NCBI GenBank assembly: GCA_011799875.1
Contig: CM022298.1
Span: 191,292,423-191,356,422 of the forward strand
Length of the DNA stretch: 64,000 bases
Source: Thinopyrum elongatum
Taxonomy: Eukaryota > Streptophyta > Magnoliopsida > Poales > Poaceae
Direction: 5' to 3'
The notes beneath the pieces are model-generated. The model worked only from the letters and a program-made list of their open reading frames with translations. It was not told the DNA's origin and ran no database searches. Numbering within the stretch: the stretch's first letter is position 1; every line of letters begins with the position of its first letter. Below, in pieces: positions 23,060 through 34,330 of this stretch. The position numbers and the translations under genes were made by a program.

Positions 23060-23510
23060 TGAGGGAGTCATGGACTAAGGGCTCCTCAGGGCGACGGCCC
23101 ATTGTACGTGGGTCGGACTGGTGGAGCCGTGTGGTGACCGGAGACCTGTGGAGCCGTGGTGTGCCCTCCAAGTTAAGGGTGGGCGAGATCTCTTTCCCTC
23201 TTGTTGTAATCTATCTTCGGTAACCCTAACCCTATCGGTGTCTATATAAACCGAGGGTTTGTAGTAATTAGGGTTAGAGCTATATTCATCACCTCATAGC
23301 CTAGGGTTTAGCTCATACTGATCTCGAGGTAGATCTACTCTGTAAACTCCATCATATACTCAATACAATCAAGCAGGACATAGGGTTTTACCTCTTTGAG
23401 AGGGCCCGAACCTGGGTAAACACTGTGTTCGTCATCCCCTATTGTCCATTGATCCTAGATCCACATCTCGGGACCCCCTACCCCGAGGTCTGCCGATTTT
23501 GACACCGACA
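23060..23510 (+). repeat. F1 3' LTR (451 bases)
   Basis: Starts TGAGGGAGTCATGGACTAAG and ends CCGATTTTGACACCGACA. It carries a TATA box (CTATATAAA, ~23,242) and the GAGGGCCCGAACCTGGGTAA stretch shared with the F2 LTR at 52,637-53,112, to which it aligns throughout. The flanking CCTAG (23,511-23,515) is the presumed target duplication; its partner is not in the window. Confidence 0.9.
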
Positions 23511-23987
23511 CCTAGCTCTAGTAATCCACCAGCCCGTATCGCTTCTTACTCCTTGTCTCTCTCAAAGTGCGGCGGGCTGGTGATTTTGCCGTCTATTGAG
23601 GTCGGTTAACTGATCACTCGCTCCCACATGTTAGCGACATGCCAAGAGCATTCTAAAAAAATTACTATACTCTATTGTTATGCCAAGAAGAGGAAGCGCT
23701 TTGACCGACGGACCAAACAAGACAGGCGTGCCGTGCCATGAGTGGGTCCAGTTTCTTGTTTTGAACTTGTTTGGTGTTGTAGTAACACTTGGTTTTGCAC
23801 CTTCATAGAATGATGAAAATCCCCGCTAAAAAGGCGCTTTGCTTTCTGCTAATCCCGTCAACCGTTCTTGTTTTGTGCATTAAATTGTTAAGTGCCATAA
23901 CTAAGATATAATTAACCAATGCATGTAAAACATTCTTGTTAAGTACTGTAGTACTCCACATGCATGCATGCGTTGCGATTAGTACTA
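23511..23987. other. Flanking DNA, no gene seen
   Basis: Host sequence for F1. AT-rich, with a TGCATGCATGCG run near 23,960, and no supported feature. Confidence 0.5.
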
Positions 23988-24577
23988 CTCCCTTCATCCA
24001 TACGTATATATAGGGCCTAATGTATTCTTCGAGGTTGCCTTTGACTATTGATAAGATTTTATATAATTTGAAAATTATATCATTCAAAGATCCTTTCATG
24101 TACGAAATTGACGGTATGCTTTGAGCAACTTGCATGTCCTATACTGCTCCTGTTTGGATACTCTAACTTAGCTAGAGGTTAGACTAACTCATGACTAACC
24201 CTGAACTAACTCTAGCCAAAGAGGTGTTTGGATGACAGGGTTAGATTGACAATAAATGCACTTGATGGAGAGACAAAAGTGATTTTTAGTGGGCCCCATG
24301 AGAACTAGCTCCAATTAGCACCACTTGGCTGGCGGGATAGAGAGAGAAAAGTAATTTTTCAGTGGGCCCAATGAGAACTAGCTCCAATTAGCACCTCTTG
24401 GGTGGGATTTTTTTTGGTGGGTTAGGTGCAACTTGCTCCAATCTAACCCTCATGTTTGGATACTTTAGGGCTATTTGAGCCCCAACTAGCTCAAACTAAC
24501 TCTAACCCATGGATCCAAACAGGGCCAAAGTTAGTCTCAGAAAATGCATTAAGCCCTATATACATGGACAGACGGAG
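23988..24577. mobile_element. Stowaway (mariner-type) MITE with a nested MITE
   Basis: Left end CTCCCTTCATCCATACGTAT, right end in reverse CTCCGTCTGTCCATGTATAT. These imperfect inverted ends then share TATAGGGC(C/T)TAATG. TA dinucleotides flank both ends (23,986-23,987 and 24,578-24,579), the target preference of Stowaway. The middle is interrupted by another inverted-repeat element. Non-coding. Confidence 0.85.
24147..24536. mobile_element. MITE nested in the Stowaway
   Basis: Ends are inverted: CTCCTGTTTGGATAC on the left and, in reverse, CCCTGTTTGGATCC on the right. Just inside, ACTAACTC and TAGCTAGA-like words recur in both orientations. The GTTTGGAT end is like hAT-type plant MITEs, but I could not define a target duplication, so the superfamily is open. 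Confidence 0.65.
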
Positions 24578-24579
24578 TA

Positions 24580-25440
24580 CATGATACTAGCAAACGCTCA
24601 CCATTAGTAGTAGTTCATTGGTTTGTTTCGATTTTTGAATTGAGTAGTGCTAGTACACTTTGCTGTGCTACTACCATCCAATATTCGCGTGTGGTGGTTT
24701 CTAGAATAAAAAAAAGGAGGTAGTACTTACTGTGGGAAAGGTGAAGTGATGGTTGCTTCGCCCGAGCAACTTATTACTCTGGGAATATTGGAGTACCAGC
24801 GGATTCAATGAAGAGAGAAATGATGGTTGCTTCGTCCGAGCAACTTACTGTGGCGAAGGTGCGGCTCTGTGATTTCACTGCTCACTAGTCATTATTACTG
24901 CGACGCAACGACCGGGGTGAATCTCCCTTGCAGTTGTGCGCTCAATATTGCTGCATGGCAGGTGGAGCCGGATGAAGGATGTCCCACATGTCGGCGAAAT
25001 GAAGTTCAATTGTTTCTGGCATTGCTATCAATCTTTCAGGATTTGTTTATATGTACGCATAATTTTCCAGCATAATGAAATTGTACTGTAATGCTATGAA
25101 GGTTCCAACTTTGGTTCCTGCAGAAAAAAAGGTTTCAACTTAGGATTCATGTGTCCTCTTGCCTCAAGATTGTCTTGTCACAACATTCCATCAAATACAA
25201 ATGGAACTACCATGGCTGCTAATGCATCTCAATGGTTCGCAGATCAACGCCAATATTCACATCACAACTGAAGACAAAGTTGTGAGAAGGTGTACAAATA
25301 AAGAAAAATATATAATTGATCGATGTTGTTCGTAGGCATGGCTCCATTTCCTGGGCATGGTGTTCATTGGTTGGCAGCTAGTTTCACGCAGCTCTGTAGC
25401 CAAGAAAGAGGTGTATGGAGGACATCACAATCTGATCATT
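24580..25440. other. Unassigned sequence with transcript-like fragments
   Basis: A 25-base direct repeat GATGGTTGCTTCG(C/T)CCGAGC at 24,749 and 24,821, and a plus-strand open stretch to 25,075 containing DEGCPTCRRNE, which I do not recognise. Possibly exons of an unknown relic. No confident gene. Confidence 0.4.
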
Positions 25441-26340
25441 TTGTGTAGTTCCACTAAAATTGAGCTGATCATCCCTGTTTGCAAAGATATTCAGTCAGTG
25501 TGATTACAATAATAGTGGAACTAGATGATGAAACATAACACACACAAATAGAAGCCGATCACCTCTGCGATCTCTCTTTAGGACTAACTACTTGTTGGAG
25601 AAGATTAGGCACGGAGTTGGATGAGGAGGATAGCAAAACCAATCTCCCTTTCTTCAGTCCCACAGAATTGTAAAAGTGTTTCCCGTGTGACATTTTGGTG
25701 GAACTGCACAAAACACTCTTAAGAAAAAAGTTATTTGTGTAGTTCACCAAAAGGTCGCGATAGCAACGAGGTGAAATGGATAGCCTTGTTTGCAAAAAGA
25801 GGTAGAAAGGAAACAATTACTGCCCAATAATAGGAGTTGAAGACACATACGCCGACAAAAAAGAAGCATACTCCATGTCATAAGGGAAAGATTGCATCAT
25901 GGTGGTTTATCAAAAATGGTTATAGGACGAGATTGAAAGATGGAAAGTACACCGGTCGAGATATGTTTTAAGCAAAGAACTAAAGAAGATCCACATGCAG
26001 CACCGTGGGAAGATGGGCAGTGGATCAAGGCCGAAGAAAGTTGTACCTGAGGGTCGTCGAGATGTAACTAGGAGGGCGCCGGCGGTCGGGATCTGCCCAT
26101 ACTGCGGCAGCGAGCAAGTGGCGAAGGCCCTACCACGTCGGAGCTTGGTCAGAGAGAACGGCGGGTACCGCAGATCGGGACGTGCTGCCTTGACACCGTC
26201 GAATGGAGAAACGATGCACATCCTCCCTTTCCGCCGGCGGACGAGATGCGGCCAGATCAGTGACCAACGGTAAGAGAGAGAGGCCACCGCCGCCTTGTGT
26301 GAGATACTGTGACGAGAGACAAACCCCAGCAGGCAGACTC
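25440..26340 (-). other. Gene-like unit, copy 2 (inverted relative to 1-1,700)
   Basis: On the minus strand a candidate first exon from about 26,400 to 26,050 reads MAHTEYKMIVIG ... GQIPTAGALL and ends at CCTCAG before GTACAAC. That matches the exon-intron border at 210 in copy 1 (CTGCCG, CAGATCC, TCTCGACGACCC in order). The ACATGTGGATCTT-like word recurs at ~25,990, and 25,685-25,790 matches 1,229-1,336. The gap between those blocks is ~200 bases here but ~940 in copy 1. Four copies of the GTGGAACTRCACAAA-like motif occur (25,444, 25,518, 25,692, 25,735). The protein is unknown and coding is not proven. Confidence 0.45.
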
Positions 26341-26399
26341 CATTGTATATAGTGGAGCGGATTTCTTTTTTCCCGATGACAATCATTTTATATTCTGTA

Positions 26400-28600
26400 T
26401 GTGCCATTGAGGAATATAACTTTATTTAATACTAACGCGTCAAGTCGAACTTTGTTCCGTGTACGCGTGGTACACGACCCTCCGTCGAGTAAACAACCGC
26501 TACACGCGTCAAATTATCACATGGGCTGCCTTTTCGTACAGAAATGAACTACACTGTGTACCCGCGCGGGTGTGGCCGGGAACGAGGCGTGAGTACGTGC
26601 ATCGTGCATGCACCTCTTCTTTACGTGCAGGTACATACGTGGGTGGGTGTGAGAGAGATGGTTTGTGCGAAACAGAGGCAATGTGTCGATGATATCTCAA
26701 ACAAAAAAATGTAACATATGCAATGTGTGTGAAATAGAGTCATGGATATATCATATATAGAGGGAGCGATCCAAGAGAAGAGAGTGGAGGGATCATCGGC
26801 GTCAGATATCGATAGAATCGAAAACAGGGATGAAGTGTGTGGGTGCGCGATCGATAAAGAGTGCCATCGAATTTGTGTTTGCCCACGTCAAAGATACAGG
26901 GCGGCTGGCCTACTGGAATGTGAGAGGGCAGAGGTGCAGTTTGTCTCTGTGGCATGGATACCTACCTACAATGTTTGACTATTGGTGTGTGGGGGGGGAG
27001 GGGGTAGAGACCTAACTATAGAGAGGTAGATCGACTGGTATATGTGTGGAGAAGGAGAGAGACCTAGCTATGTATTGAGGGAGATTGATCGGCATCCATG
27101 CATATGTATGTGTAGCAGAGTAATAAGGTTGGGAGAGAGACAAAGGTAGAGTGTCAGAGGGTTGGTGGTGGAGTTGCTTCTCACAAATGGTGGGAGAGGC
27201 CCGCTAGACAAACGGAGGGTACGAGTGCAATATCAATAAGAGAGGGGATGTCTGCCTGTCTATGCATGTGCATGTGAGAGACGGGTTGGGAGGTATGCAA
27301 GGATGATGAGGGGGGACGATATGGTTGTGGTAAGCAGATGTGACTACATAGGAAGATCAATCATCGTGTGTCGGAGAAAGGGAGAGACATAACTAGTGAG
27401 GTACGTCGATCGATGCGTGGGGAAAAAGACTTATAGTCGACCTAGCTATATGTAGGGAGATCGGTAGGTATACATGCATGCATGTGTTAGAAGCAAATAA
27501 GGTCCGGAGAGACGGACAGGGGGAGAGGTATGCGGCTAGGAGGTGGTGCGATAGGCCTACTATATTGAGGGGGGAGGAGTGTGCGAGTATGAGATCAATG
27601 AAAAGAGGGGCGGGACTGTGCACCTGCGTGGAACCATATTGGACATAGGGGGGCATGGACGGTGAGAAGAGAAGAGGGAAAGTGTGTGTTTGTGGTAGGC
27701 ACACTTGGCTAGAGAGGTATATCGACCGGTGTGTGCCGGAAAGAAGGAGCCGGGGGGCCTACACACACCGTGGGTGAACGACCTAAAGAGAAATAACAAA
27801 TGTGCGCGATGGAGGGGACACTGAGGGAGGGTGAGAGGGGGGCGGGCGTGTGCATGCACGAGAGAAAGTTAGCGCTAGCTACAAAGAGAAGAGGATTGTG
27901 TGGGTGTAAAAGATGAACAGAGATCATAATTCATCATAAAAATGTGGATTCGGATATTTGAAGAAGATATCATAGTGTTTTAGACCGAAGCATGCATGGA
28001 TATATATAATGGTGATACGCATGGTGTGGTTATGAACATGTTATACTACATATAATATATAGAACATTTTATTTGAATTTGTGATAATGCGTGGCTTTTG
28101 CAGCTCAGGGCTAAATACTTGTCATAATGTAGGGGGCGGGGCACTATACTTTGTGTGGTTAACACAGTGTACGTATGAAACATGGTTTAGATTATGAAGA
28201 TCTAGTTAGTATATCAAATGTACTACTATTTGGAATCAACATCAAGTGTATTCAAAGTTTTGAATTCGAGTTCATATAGTACACATAGTTCATATCTATA
28301 TAGTAATCATGTGGTGTGTTGTTAAGATAATGGTTTAAGTTGGCAACAATCATGACTGTAGATTCTTATTCAAATAGAGAAATGAATTCAAATTTAGTTC
28401 GAATTGCAGTGGTAGTATAGACATTTGGAATGCACTAAAATGTTCGTATGAGTAGGTTACATGCATTATACAGCCAGCGAAAAAATTGAATTGGACATAA
28501 CATGGATTCATATCTTTGAATAGCATTTGTACAGTAAAACGGGGCAAGACTCTCTCTTTGTGTGGTGTGAATAGTTTTATTTTTTCATTTTTTTCGTTGA
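26400..28600. other. Gene-free region with degenerate repeats
   Basis: Purine-rich on the plus strand from 26,990 to 27,900, AT-rich after 27,960. Open frames here are not conserved between repeat units. No gene supported. Confidence 0.5.
26990..27900. repeat. Degenerate ~310-380-base tandem repeat, three units
   Basis: Units are marked by GAGAGGTA(G/T)ATCGAC(T/C)GGT at 27,022 and 27,713, a weaker form at ~27,398, and by GAGATTGATCGGCATCCATGC versus a diverged form near 27,455. Purine-rich GGGAGAGAGAC words recur within each unit. Confidence 0.55.
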
Positions 28601-28639
28601 GGGAAGTGGGAATTGATTTGGTACGTACATAATAACTCG

Positions 28640-28962
28640 TTAGCCGTGTCCCTAAAATTCAACCCGCGCCTTGTTATCCCGAAAATTCAGATATCGTGCT
28701 CCCAAAACTCGCGCCCTCACAACCCGCGCCTTGCTATCCCGAAATTACAACGCGCGCGAAAACTCCCTCTAGCTGCCAAATCCCGACACGCGAAATCCCC
28801 CTTCTAACCCTGAGCCGAAAGGGCCGCTAGTTCAAATCGGTGGGGGTACTTTTGTAACACCACCTACATTTGGCAAGCGTGTCCTCTAAGGAAGGGGGAA
28901 AAACAAAAGAAAAAAACAAAACAAAAAAAAAAAAAGAAAAAAAAAGCAAATAAAAGAAAGAA

Positions 28963-28994
<32 letters not shown>

Positions 28995-29100
28995 AGAAAA
29001 AAAAAAATAAAAATAAAAAAAAAAAAAAAAAAAAACAAAAAAAAGCCCCACCCCCCCCTCCCATCACATCCTTTTCGCCATTCGAAATATAAGGCCGCCA
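28640..29100 (+). promoter_or_regulatory. Candidate 5' flank of the CACTA 2 gene relic
   Basis: CCCGCGCCTTG(T/C)TATCCCGAAA is repeated at 28,661 and 28,722. Then comes an almost pure A tract (28,908-29,044) broken by single G, C or T, a C run, and CGAAATATAAGGCC (29,083), a plausible TATA element ahead of CCGCAACCCCACCG-rich leader sequence. That this region drives the downstream relic is inference from position. Confidence 0.4.
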
Positions 29101-29574
29101 TAACCTCTCTGCTCCAGCCGCGAAACCCCACCCTCCTTCGTCCGCAACCCCACCGCTGCCCAGCCGGAGCCTCTTCCCCGACGACGTCGTCCACCGCAAC
29201 AGCTCGACGTCCCTCATCCACCTCCTCGGATGAGGATTCATCGTCGATCTCGTTGTCCCGCCGGTTCAGCCGCCCCGTCCTCCACCTGCAAGGAGCTGCT
29301 CCGACAATCGCCTCATCTATCGCGGCTGATCCATCCCCATAGCGCCACCTTAACCTGCTCCAACAGAACTGCAGCATCCTCACCGACTCCTCGGACGAAG
29401 CCGAGGCCTACTCGACGCCACCAAAGAGGTTGTACACTCATCACATCGCACCTTCTCCTTAACTGGACCTCCCGACTTCGACGATGCTCGATCCCGCACC
29501 CCCAGGCGTGGCTACCTCGAAGCCAGCGCCACGGGCGGCATCTCCACGGCGGCTCTCCCCCAGTGCGAGGCTCC

Positions 29575-29790
29575 TTTGGCAGCGGCGGCCATACCAGCCA
29601 GATCTGCTGCTGCTGCTCCGGCTCTCGCTCGCTCGCTCGTGCTGCTGCTGCTGCTCCGGCTCACGCTCGTTCGCGCTGCTGCTGCTTCTCCGTCTCTTGC
29701 TCGGTCGCGCTGCTGCTCTGCTCTCCCCCTCGCTTGTGCTGCTGCTCTGCTTTTTCTCTCGCTCACGCTGATGAAGATGGTACATGGGCT
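29575..29790 (+). repeat. GCTGCTCCGGCTC-type minisatellite
   Basis: CTGCTGCTGCTCCGGCTC followed by (T/A)CGCTCG recurs in several diverged units, open in three frames on each strand because of its triplet periodicity. A short tandem run of TTCAG(T/A)TTC(G/C)ACAGTAA follows at 29,958-30,030. Confidence 0.75.
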
Positions 29791-30413
29791 GCTGCAGCTA
29801 CACGAGTTGCTGCTCTAGCTCTAGTTCGCGCTGCTGCTCCGGCTGCTATCTGCTACTGTGTTTCCCATCGATCGCCTGCTGATTTACATCACTGTTTCTC
29901 TACTAGTAGTGCTCGAGCGGCCTAAACTACATGTGAAGTGCCTCTCTGCTACCAGTGCGTTCAGTTTCGACAGTAACATTCAGATTCCACAGTAAATTTC
30001 AGTTTCGATAGTTAAGTTCAGAGTCAACAGTTTTTACCTCATCTGTTGTAGTCAGGAGTTTTTTGGTGATGTAAATTTTACATCTATCACTTTTTGGTAA
30101 TGTATTTTACATCATCTATTGGAGATGCTATTAGAATCCCACTTGAGATTAACGATGTTTGTCTTATACTGCTTCAGCCTCGACGTCTTACCTCTCGCCG
30201 GAGCTGCTCCAACGACGGAACCATCCATCACAACAGAGCAGTGCCCTGGACGCCGTCTACAGACGCCTCAAATCTTCCTCCACTCCTCCGATAGCCACCT
30301 CTGTCGCAACTTCATCAGCGACCAACCCAATGCTGCTGAGGTCGACACGGCTACGCCAAAGAGGTTGTACACTTGTTGCATCACCTATTACTCTACATTC
30401 ATGTCGATCCATT

Positions 30414-30810
30414 AGGGCTATTTTGGTTCAAAGGAAAAAGTGAAGGAAAAACATAGCAATAGGAAATTTTCCTATGGCACTCTACTATTCAATTATTCAT
30501 GCATTTTGTTGAAAGGAATGGAGCAAAACAGACACCTGGACCTACTTTTCAAAATCCTATGCATGAAAACAAGACTAAGTTCATTAGTGGCAGAATAACA
30601 TTCTAACTATACACACTTTCATATGGTTTCACTTTAATTTGGCCATGTTTCTTTGCGTTCCTCTGCTCTTCCAATTCCTTTGAACCAAACACACAAATTG
30701 ACAGAAATCCTGTGTTTAGAAATGCTCTGTTTCCCACATGCATTCTTATCCTATTTCGGTGTTTTTCCTATCCCTGCATTTTTAGAATCCTGCAAGCTAA
30801 AGGAGCCCTT
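30414..30810. mobile_element. MITE-like insertion (hAT-type ends)
   Basis: Begins TAGGGCTATTTTGGTTCAAA and ends, in reverse, AAGGGCTCCTTTAGCTTGCA. Both are followed by A/G-rich AGGA words and a CCTATTCAATTA / GCATGTGGG-type interior with internal inverted words (TTTGAACCAAACAC at 30,680). Non-coding. The target duplication is not clear. Confidence 0.5.
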
Positions 30811-31859
30811 ACAGAATTACTTCAGTTACAGATAGGTGTCGAAGAAAACTTTGTGTGGTTTGTCCTGCTCCTGCCGCGACGTTGTCCGCCTCACCTGAGC
30901 TGCTCCATTGACAGAAGCATCCACCATACCAGACATCACGACTCCTGACCATCTTTCGCCGCCTCAGATCTCCTTCCCAGCCGCCGGCACCCACCGCAAC
31001 TGCATCACCATCATCGACTCAGCAGATGAACCTGAGGAGTACACAGGTTCACAAGAGAGGTCGCACTCTTTCGTTTCTGCTTACGTAATGCATTGCTTAA
31101 TATTACCTGCTACTTTATCATCCTGTTCACCTCTTAGACTCCAAGTCAGGTCCAAATTAATGTTCAAACTTGAGTTTTAAAATTACTTGTGGGGCACATA
31201 TCGAGGCAGCAATGAATAGTATCTCTGTCTATTATCTGGTTCACCTAGGGTATGCCTATGTTGTTCATCTTGGGTGGGAAACAAATAGTAAAGCAATCAT
31301 CATCTGTCTTTTTATTAAACTAAAGCTATCATCAGCCTGCTATCATTATTTTTGGATCCATCCGCTGGTTGTTACCATCACTCTAGATTTATGCATGCTC
31401 TCCTTACATAATCTCGCTATATTTTTTTCATATGCATGTCAGATATTGTACACAGTCATGCTGAACATGCAGAGAAAAAGAGAGGAGTTTTGCGCGTCAA
31501 TACAATGTCATGCAGACATTGCTCCATGGTGGGTTCACTGGCAAACCCTCCCCCCCCCCCTCCAGATTGTAATCCAGAGGAAGATATCTGTTCTGAGGCG
31601 GATTCAGATGCAACTGACCACTCCTATTTACCCCCGAGGTGTTTGCTCTAACTTGGCATGATGATGTTGGTCATATCATGCATATGTTGCCTTGCAGTGC
31701 CTACTTTCGACATCATATATGCCATCTGCTTAGTTTAGACATGTTCTGTAATGCCACATGTTTAGTTTCTATATCATATATGAGAATTATGCAATCTCAT
31801 CTCTTTTAGCCAGCCTTAATATATATGAAATATGCAATGCCATCCTGTTTAACTAGGCA

Positions 31860-32500
31860 TCATATATTTGAATGATATCTTGCCAATCCTGTTCTTCATT
31901 ACATTTCCATTTGTCGACAATGTTTGTACATTCAACTACTCTTCCTGTGAATCAGCCATTTGAGTGGGTGATGGAAAAATCTGGAATGAAAACAAGGTCT
32001 TCAGAGCAGACAGATCTACTTGTCGAAGCAGATCTCTTGCTGGGTCCTGATAGCTCCTCAGAGATGGATTCAGAGACAGATGACCAGTCCTATTCCCCCA
32101 CCGAGGTGTATGCTCTAACTTGGCACAGTTATACTGCTCATATCATGCATATGGTGTCTTGCATTGCATAGTTTAGACATCATATACACAATATTCAACA
32201 CCATGTTCTTAGTTCAGCCATCATATATGTGAATGCCATCTGCTTAGTATATAAATCACATATGTGAATTAAATCATGCGATCCTGATTAATTAGATAAC
32301 ATGTATGTGAATTATGTCATGCGAACCTGTTTACTGAAGACATCATATAATTATCTCATGCCATCCTGTTTAGTTAGTCGTCATATCTTTGAATTATGTC
32401 ATGCTATACTATCGAGTTTAGATAGACATCATATATGTGAAATTATGTCATGCTATCCTTTTTAGTTAAACAATATACATGTGAACTATTTCATGCCCTC
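31860..32500. repeat. ~45-base intronic minisatellite
   Basis: CATCATATATGTGAATTATGTC followed by ATGC(T/C)ATCCTGTTTAGTTAG recurs at least eight times between 32,176 and 32,490, with earlier diverged copies from 31,680. It lies between two exon-like blocks of the relic, so it is intronic if the relic was ever spliced. Confidence 0.7.
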
Positions 32501-34330
32501 CTTTTTCCACACTACCTATTGCATCTGTCTCTCATACAAGGTCTGTACATTCAACTATGTTTCCTGTTTATCAGCCATTTGAATTGGAGCGGGTGATGGC
32601 AGTATCTAGCGGAGTAAAACACGGTCTTCGAATAAAACAGTGCTACCTCTTGGTGGAGATAGCACCCCGGTTGTACATGCACGAGAACCAGCCCTACCAC
32701 ACATAACCCAGACTCTCATAGATTGTACCCCTACTGCGATGGGCAGAGAACCAGCTTCACCCAATCTAACCCCAACCCCAGTAGATAGTAACCCAGTTCC
32801 TGTTGAGACAGCACCATCTCCACCACAGAGCTCCCAAACAAGAGCAGTTAGTAAGGCAGCTCTAGTGCCCAAAGTGCCAGTACTACCACGGCGAACCCCA
32901 AGTCCACCAGTTAGTACACCTATTCCTGTGGAGGAAGCACAACCAGCCATTCGTAGTTTAGCATCTATCGCATTTGATGTTGTTAAATCCTATGTGTGTA
33001 TCTTCCCATCATGGAAATATTATACTGAAGATGAAGGAAAATGCTAGTTGCAGATGTTTGTCCAGGAGTTATGTGTAAGTAATGTTATTCATGGCAATTA
33101 CTTTGCTTTGTCCCATACATTCTACCTCCATGATGGTTATAATACAGCAAATGTTCCCATTTTTCTCTATAGAGAAGAACCAATTTGGAAACTCAGGATG
33201 AGGTAACCTATGCTAATACCTCTGCTATCTTCAAGAATGCTTGGTGGCAGTATCGGAATTATCTAAAGAAAACATACTTCACTGGCAAAGAAACTCATCA
33301 AATTCCCTTACGTTCTCCTAAGACACATTTATGGGATGATGACTGGGAATGCCTTGTTCTGTACTGCTTCCGAACCAAGAATGTGGTAAGGTCTATGAGC
33401 TCATTTTTTATTTTTAAGTACTATATGCCTGCGTCTTACTGTACTCTGTTCGTGTAGAACAAGTGCTTAAACCTGAAGAACAACTGTTCTCATTTAAGAT
33501 TCCATTCCTATCGTGCATACTGCTTTGCTCTTGTATCACTGTATTTACTCATACAAACTTATTTTTAAATTGAAGGATCCAATCGAAACTCCAATGGCAC
33601 AATAGGTATGTTTCAGCATGTTTGTTTAACAGGTTTGCTCTTATAAATAGCTCTGTTGATTTCAATTTCAATTGTGTATACAGTTGACTTCTCGTATCAT
33701 GCTGATTACTAGCATCACAACAGAGCCAATAGTGTTGTTGTACATGTAGACCCGTGGTACCCATCTGAAATCTTGTTGTGCCGTGTAGTTTCCCACGCTT
33801 TGCATTCTTTCAATGCTGCTTTGTCTTGAACTGATATGAATTGAACTAAACCTGTTATGTGTCTGCTTGTTTCTTCTTTTAGAATGCTGACAGAATATTG
33901 GGGAAGAGTACCTTATTAAGCCATGGTAAAGGAAGTAATGCAGATAAGGTTCAGGATAGTGAGACATCCTTGTTGGTCTACAACAAAGCTGATAAAACAG
34001 CTAAGGAAAACTATCTTGAAGATAGTGAGACAACCCCAAAGTCCTGTCTTGGTGTAGTGTTCGAGTTACTGGCCACTACCGCTGGCACAAGCTATTCGAA
34101 CTCACTGTCTGAATCAGTTCGGTTTCTTGAGTCTCAACTATAAGCTAAAAGACATCGATCAGCTGTGCTGCGACAAGAAGCCGAAGGACTGCGGAAGTCC
34201 CTGGAGAACTCAGATGCATACTTTCTGGTGCAACAGCAAGCGTTGGAGGATTTTAGCGCCAAACAGGAGAAAGCTAATAAGCTTGCTAAGCTTATTGCCA
34301 GCATGGTGGATACCCAGGATAACGTTTCTT

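Larger units (their letters stand above)
7509..23510 (+). mobile_element. Gypsy retrotransposon F1 (Fatima-type), defective, 5' end missing
   Basis: A plus-strand gypsy element in pieces: gag (7,509-7,990 and 16,274-17,373), protease (17,376-18,050), a non-coding spacer, an antisense reading frame (19,320-22,510), a polypurine tract and a 3' LTR (23,060-23,510). There is no 5' LTR: the left side abuts a CACTA-like terminus, so it was either displaced beyond the window by that insertion or lost. No reverse transcriptase, RNase H or integrase sequence lies between the protease and the antisense frame, so this copy belongs to, or decayed into, a non-autonomous form. The right flank CCTAG is the candidate target duplication. 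The Fatima name rests on the LTR start TGAGGGAGTC, the end GACACCGACA and gag resemblance. Confidence 0.8.
29230..34330 (+). pseudogene. Multi-exon relic, Ptta/En/Spm-associated type
   Basis: Exon-like blocks lie between AT-rich introns: 29,230-29,430 ending SSDEAEAYSTPPK; 30,175-30,366; 30,960-31,060 (DSADEPEEYTGSQ); 31,560-31,639 (SEADSDATDHSYLPP); 32,045-32,107 (SSEMDSETDDQSYSPT); 32,640-33,047, proline-rich and ending FDVVKSYVCIFPSW; 33,185-33,387 with WWQYRNYLKKTYFTGKE, ending on GTAAGG; ~33,440-33,590; and 33,883-34,330. The last has DSETTPKSCLGVVFELL and an E/K/L-rich coiled coil ending MVDTQDNVS at a TGA. An in-frame TAA at 34,141 breaks that last exon. The tryptophan-rich exon followed by a coiled coil fits plant transposase (Ptta/En/Spm) proteins, the companion gene of CACTA elements. 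The match is by pattern only, and other blocks may carry further breaks. Confidence 0.5.

Noticed and set aside
24827..25075. Cysteine-containing DEGCPTCRRNE frame as a zinc-finger gene
   Set aside because: Only one CxxC-like pair, no paired ligands, and no homologue recognised; left unassigned.
26990..27900. Purine-rich strand as a regulatory or structural RNA
   Set aside because: Explained as degenerate tandem repeats; no conserved helix could be seen by eye.
28827..29383. Phenylalanine-rich open frames on the minus strand
   Set aside because: They are translations of the A tract and have no other content.
29512..29790. Arginine/serine/alanine-rich frames on both strands
   Set aside because: By-products of the GCTGCTCCGGCTC repeat; no frame is favoured.
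30070..30130. GATGTAAATTTTACATC hairpin as a small MITE
   Set aside because: The palindrome is short and I could not find outer ends or a target duplication.
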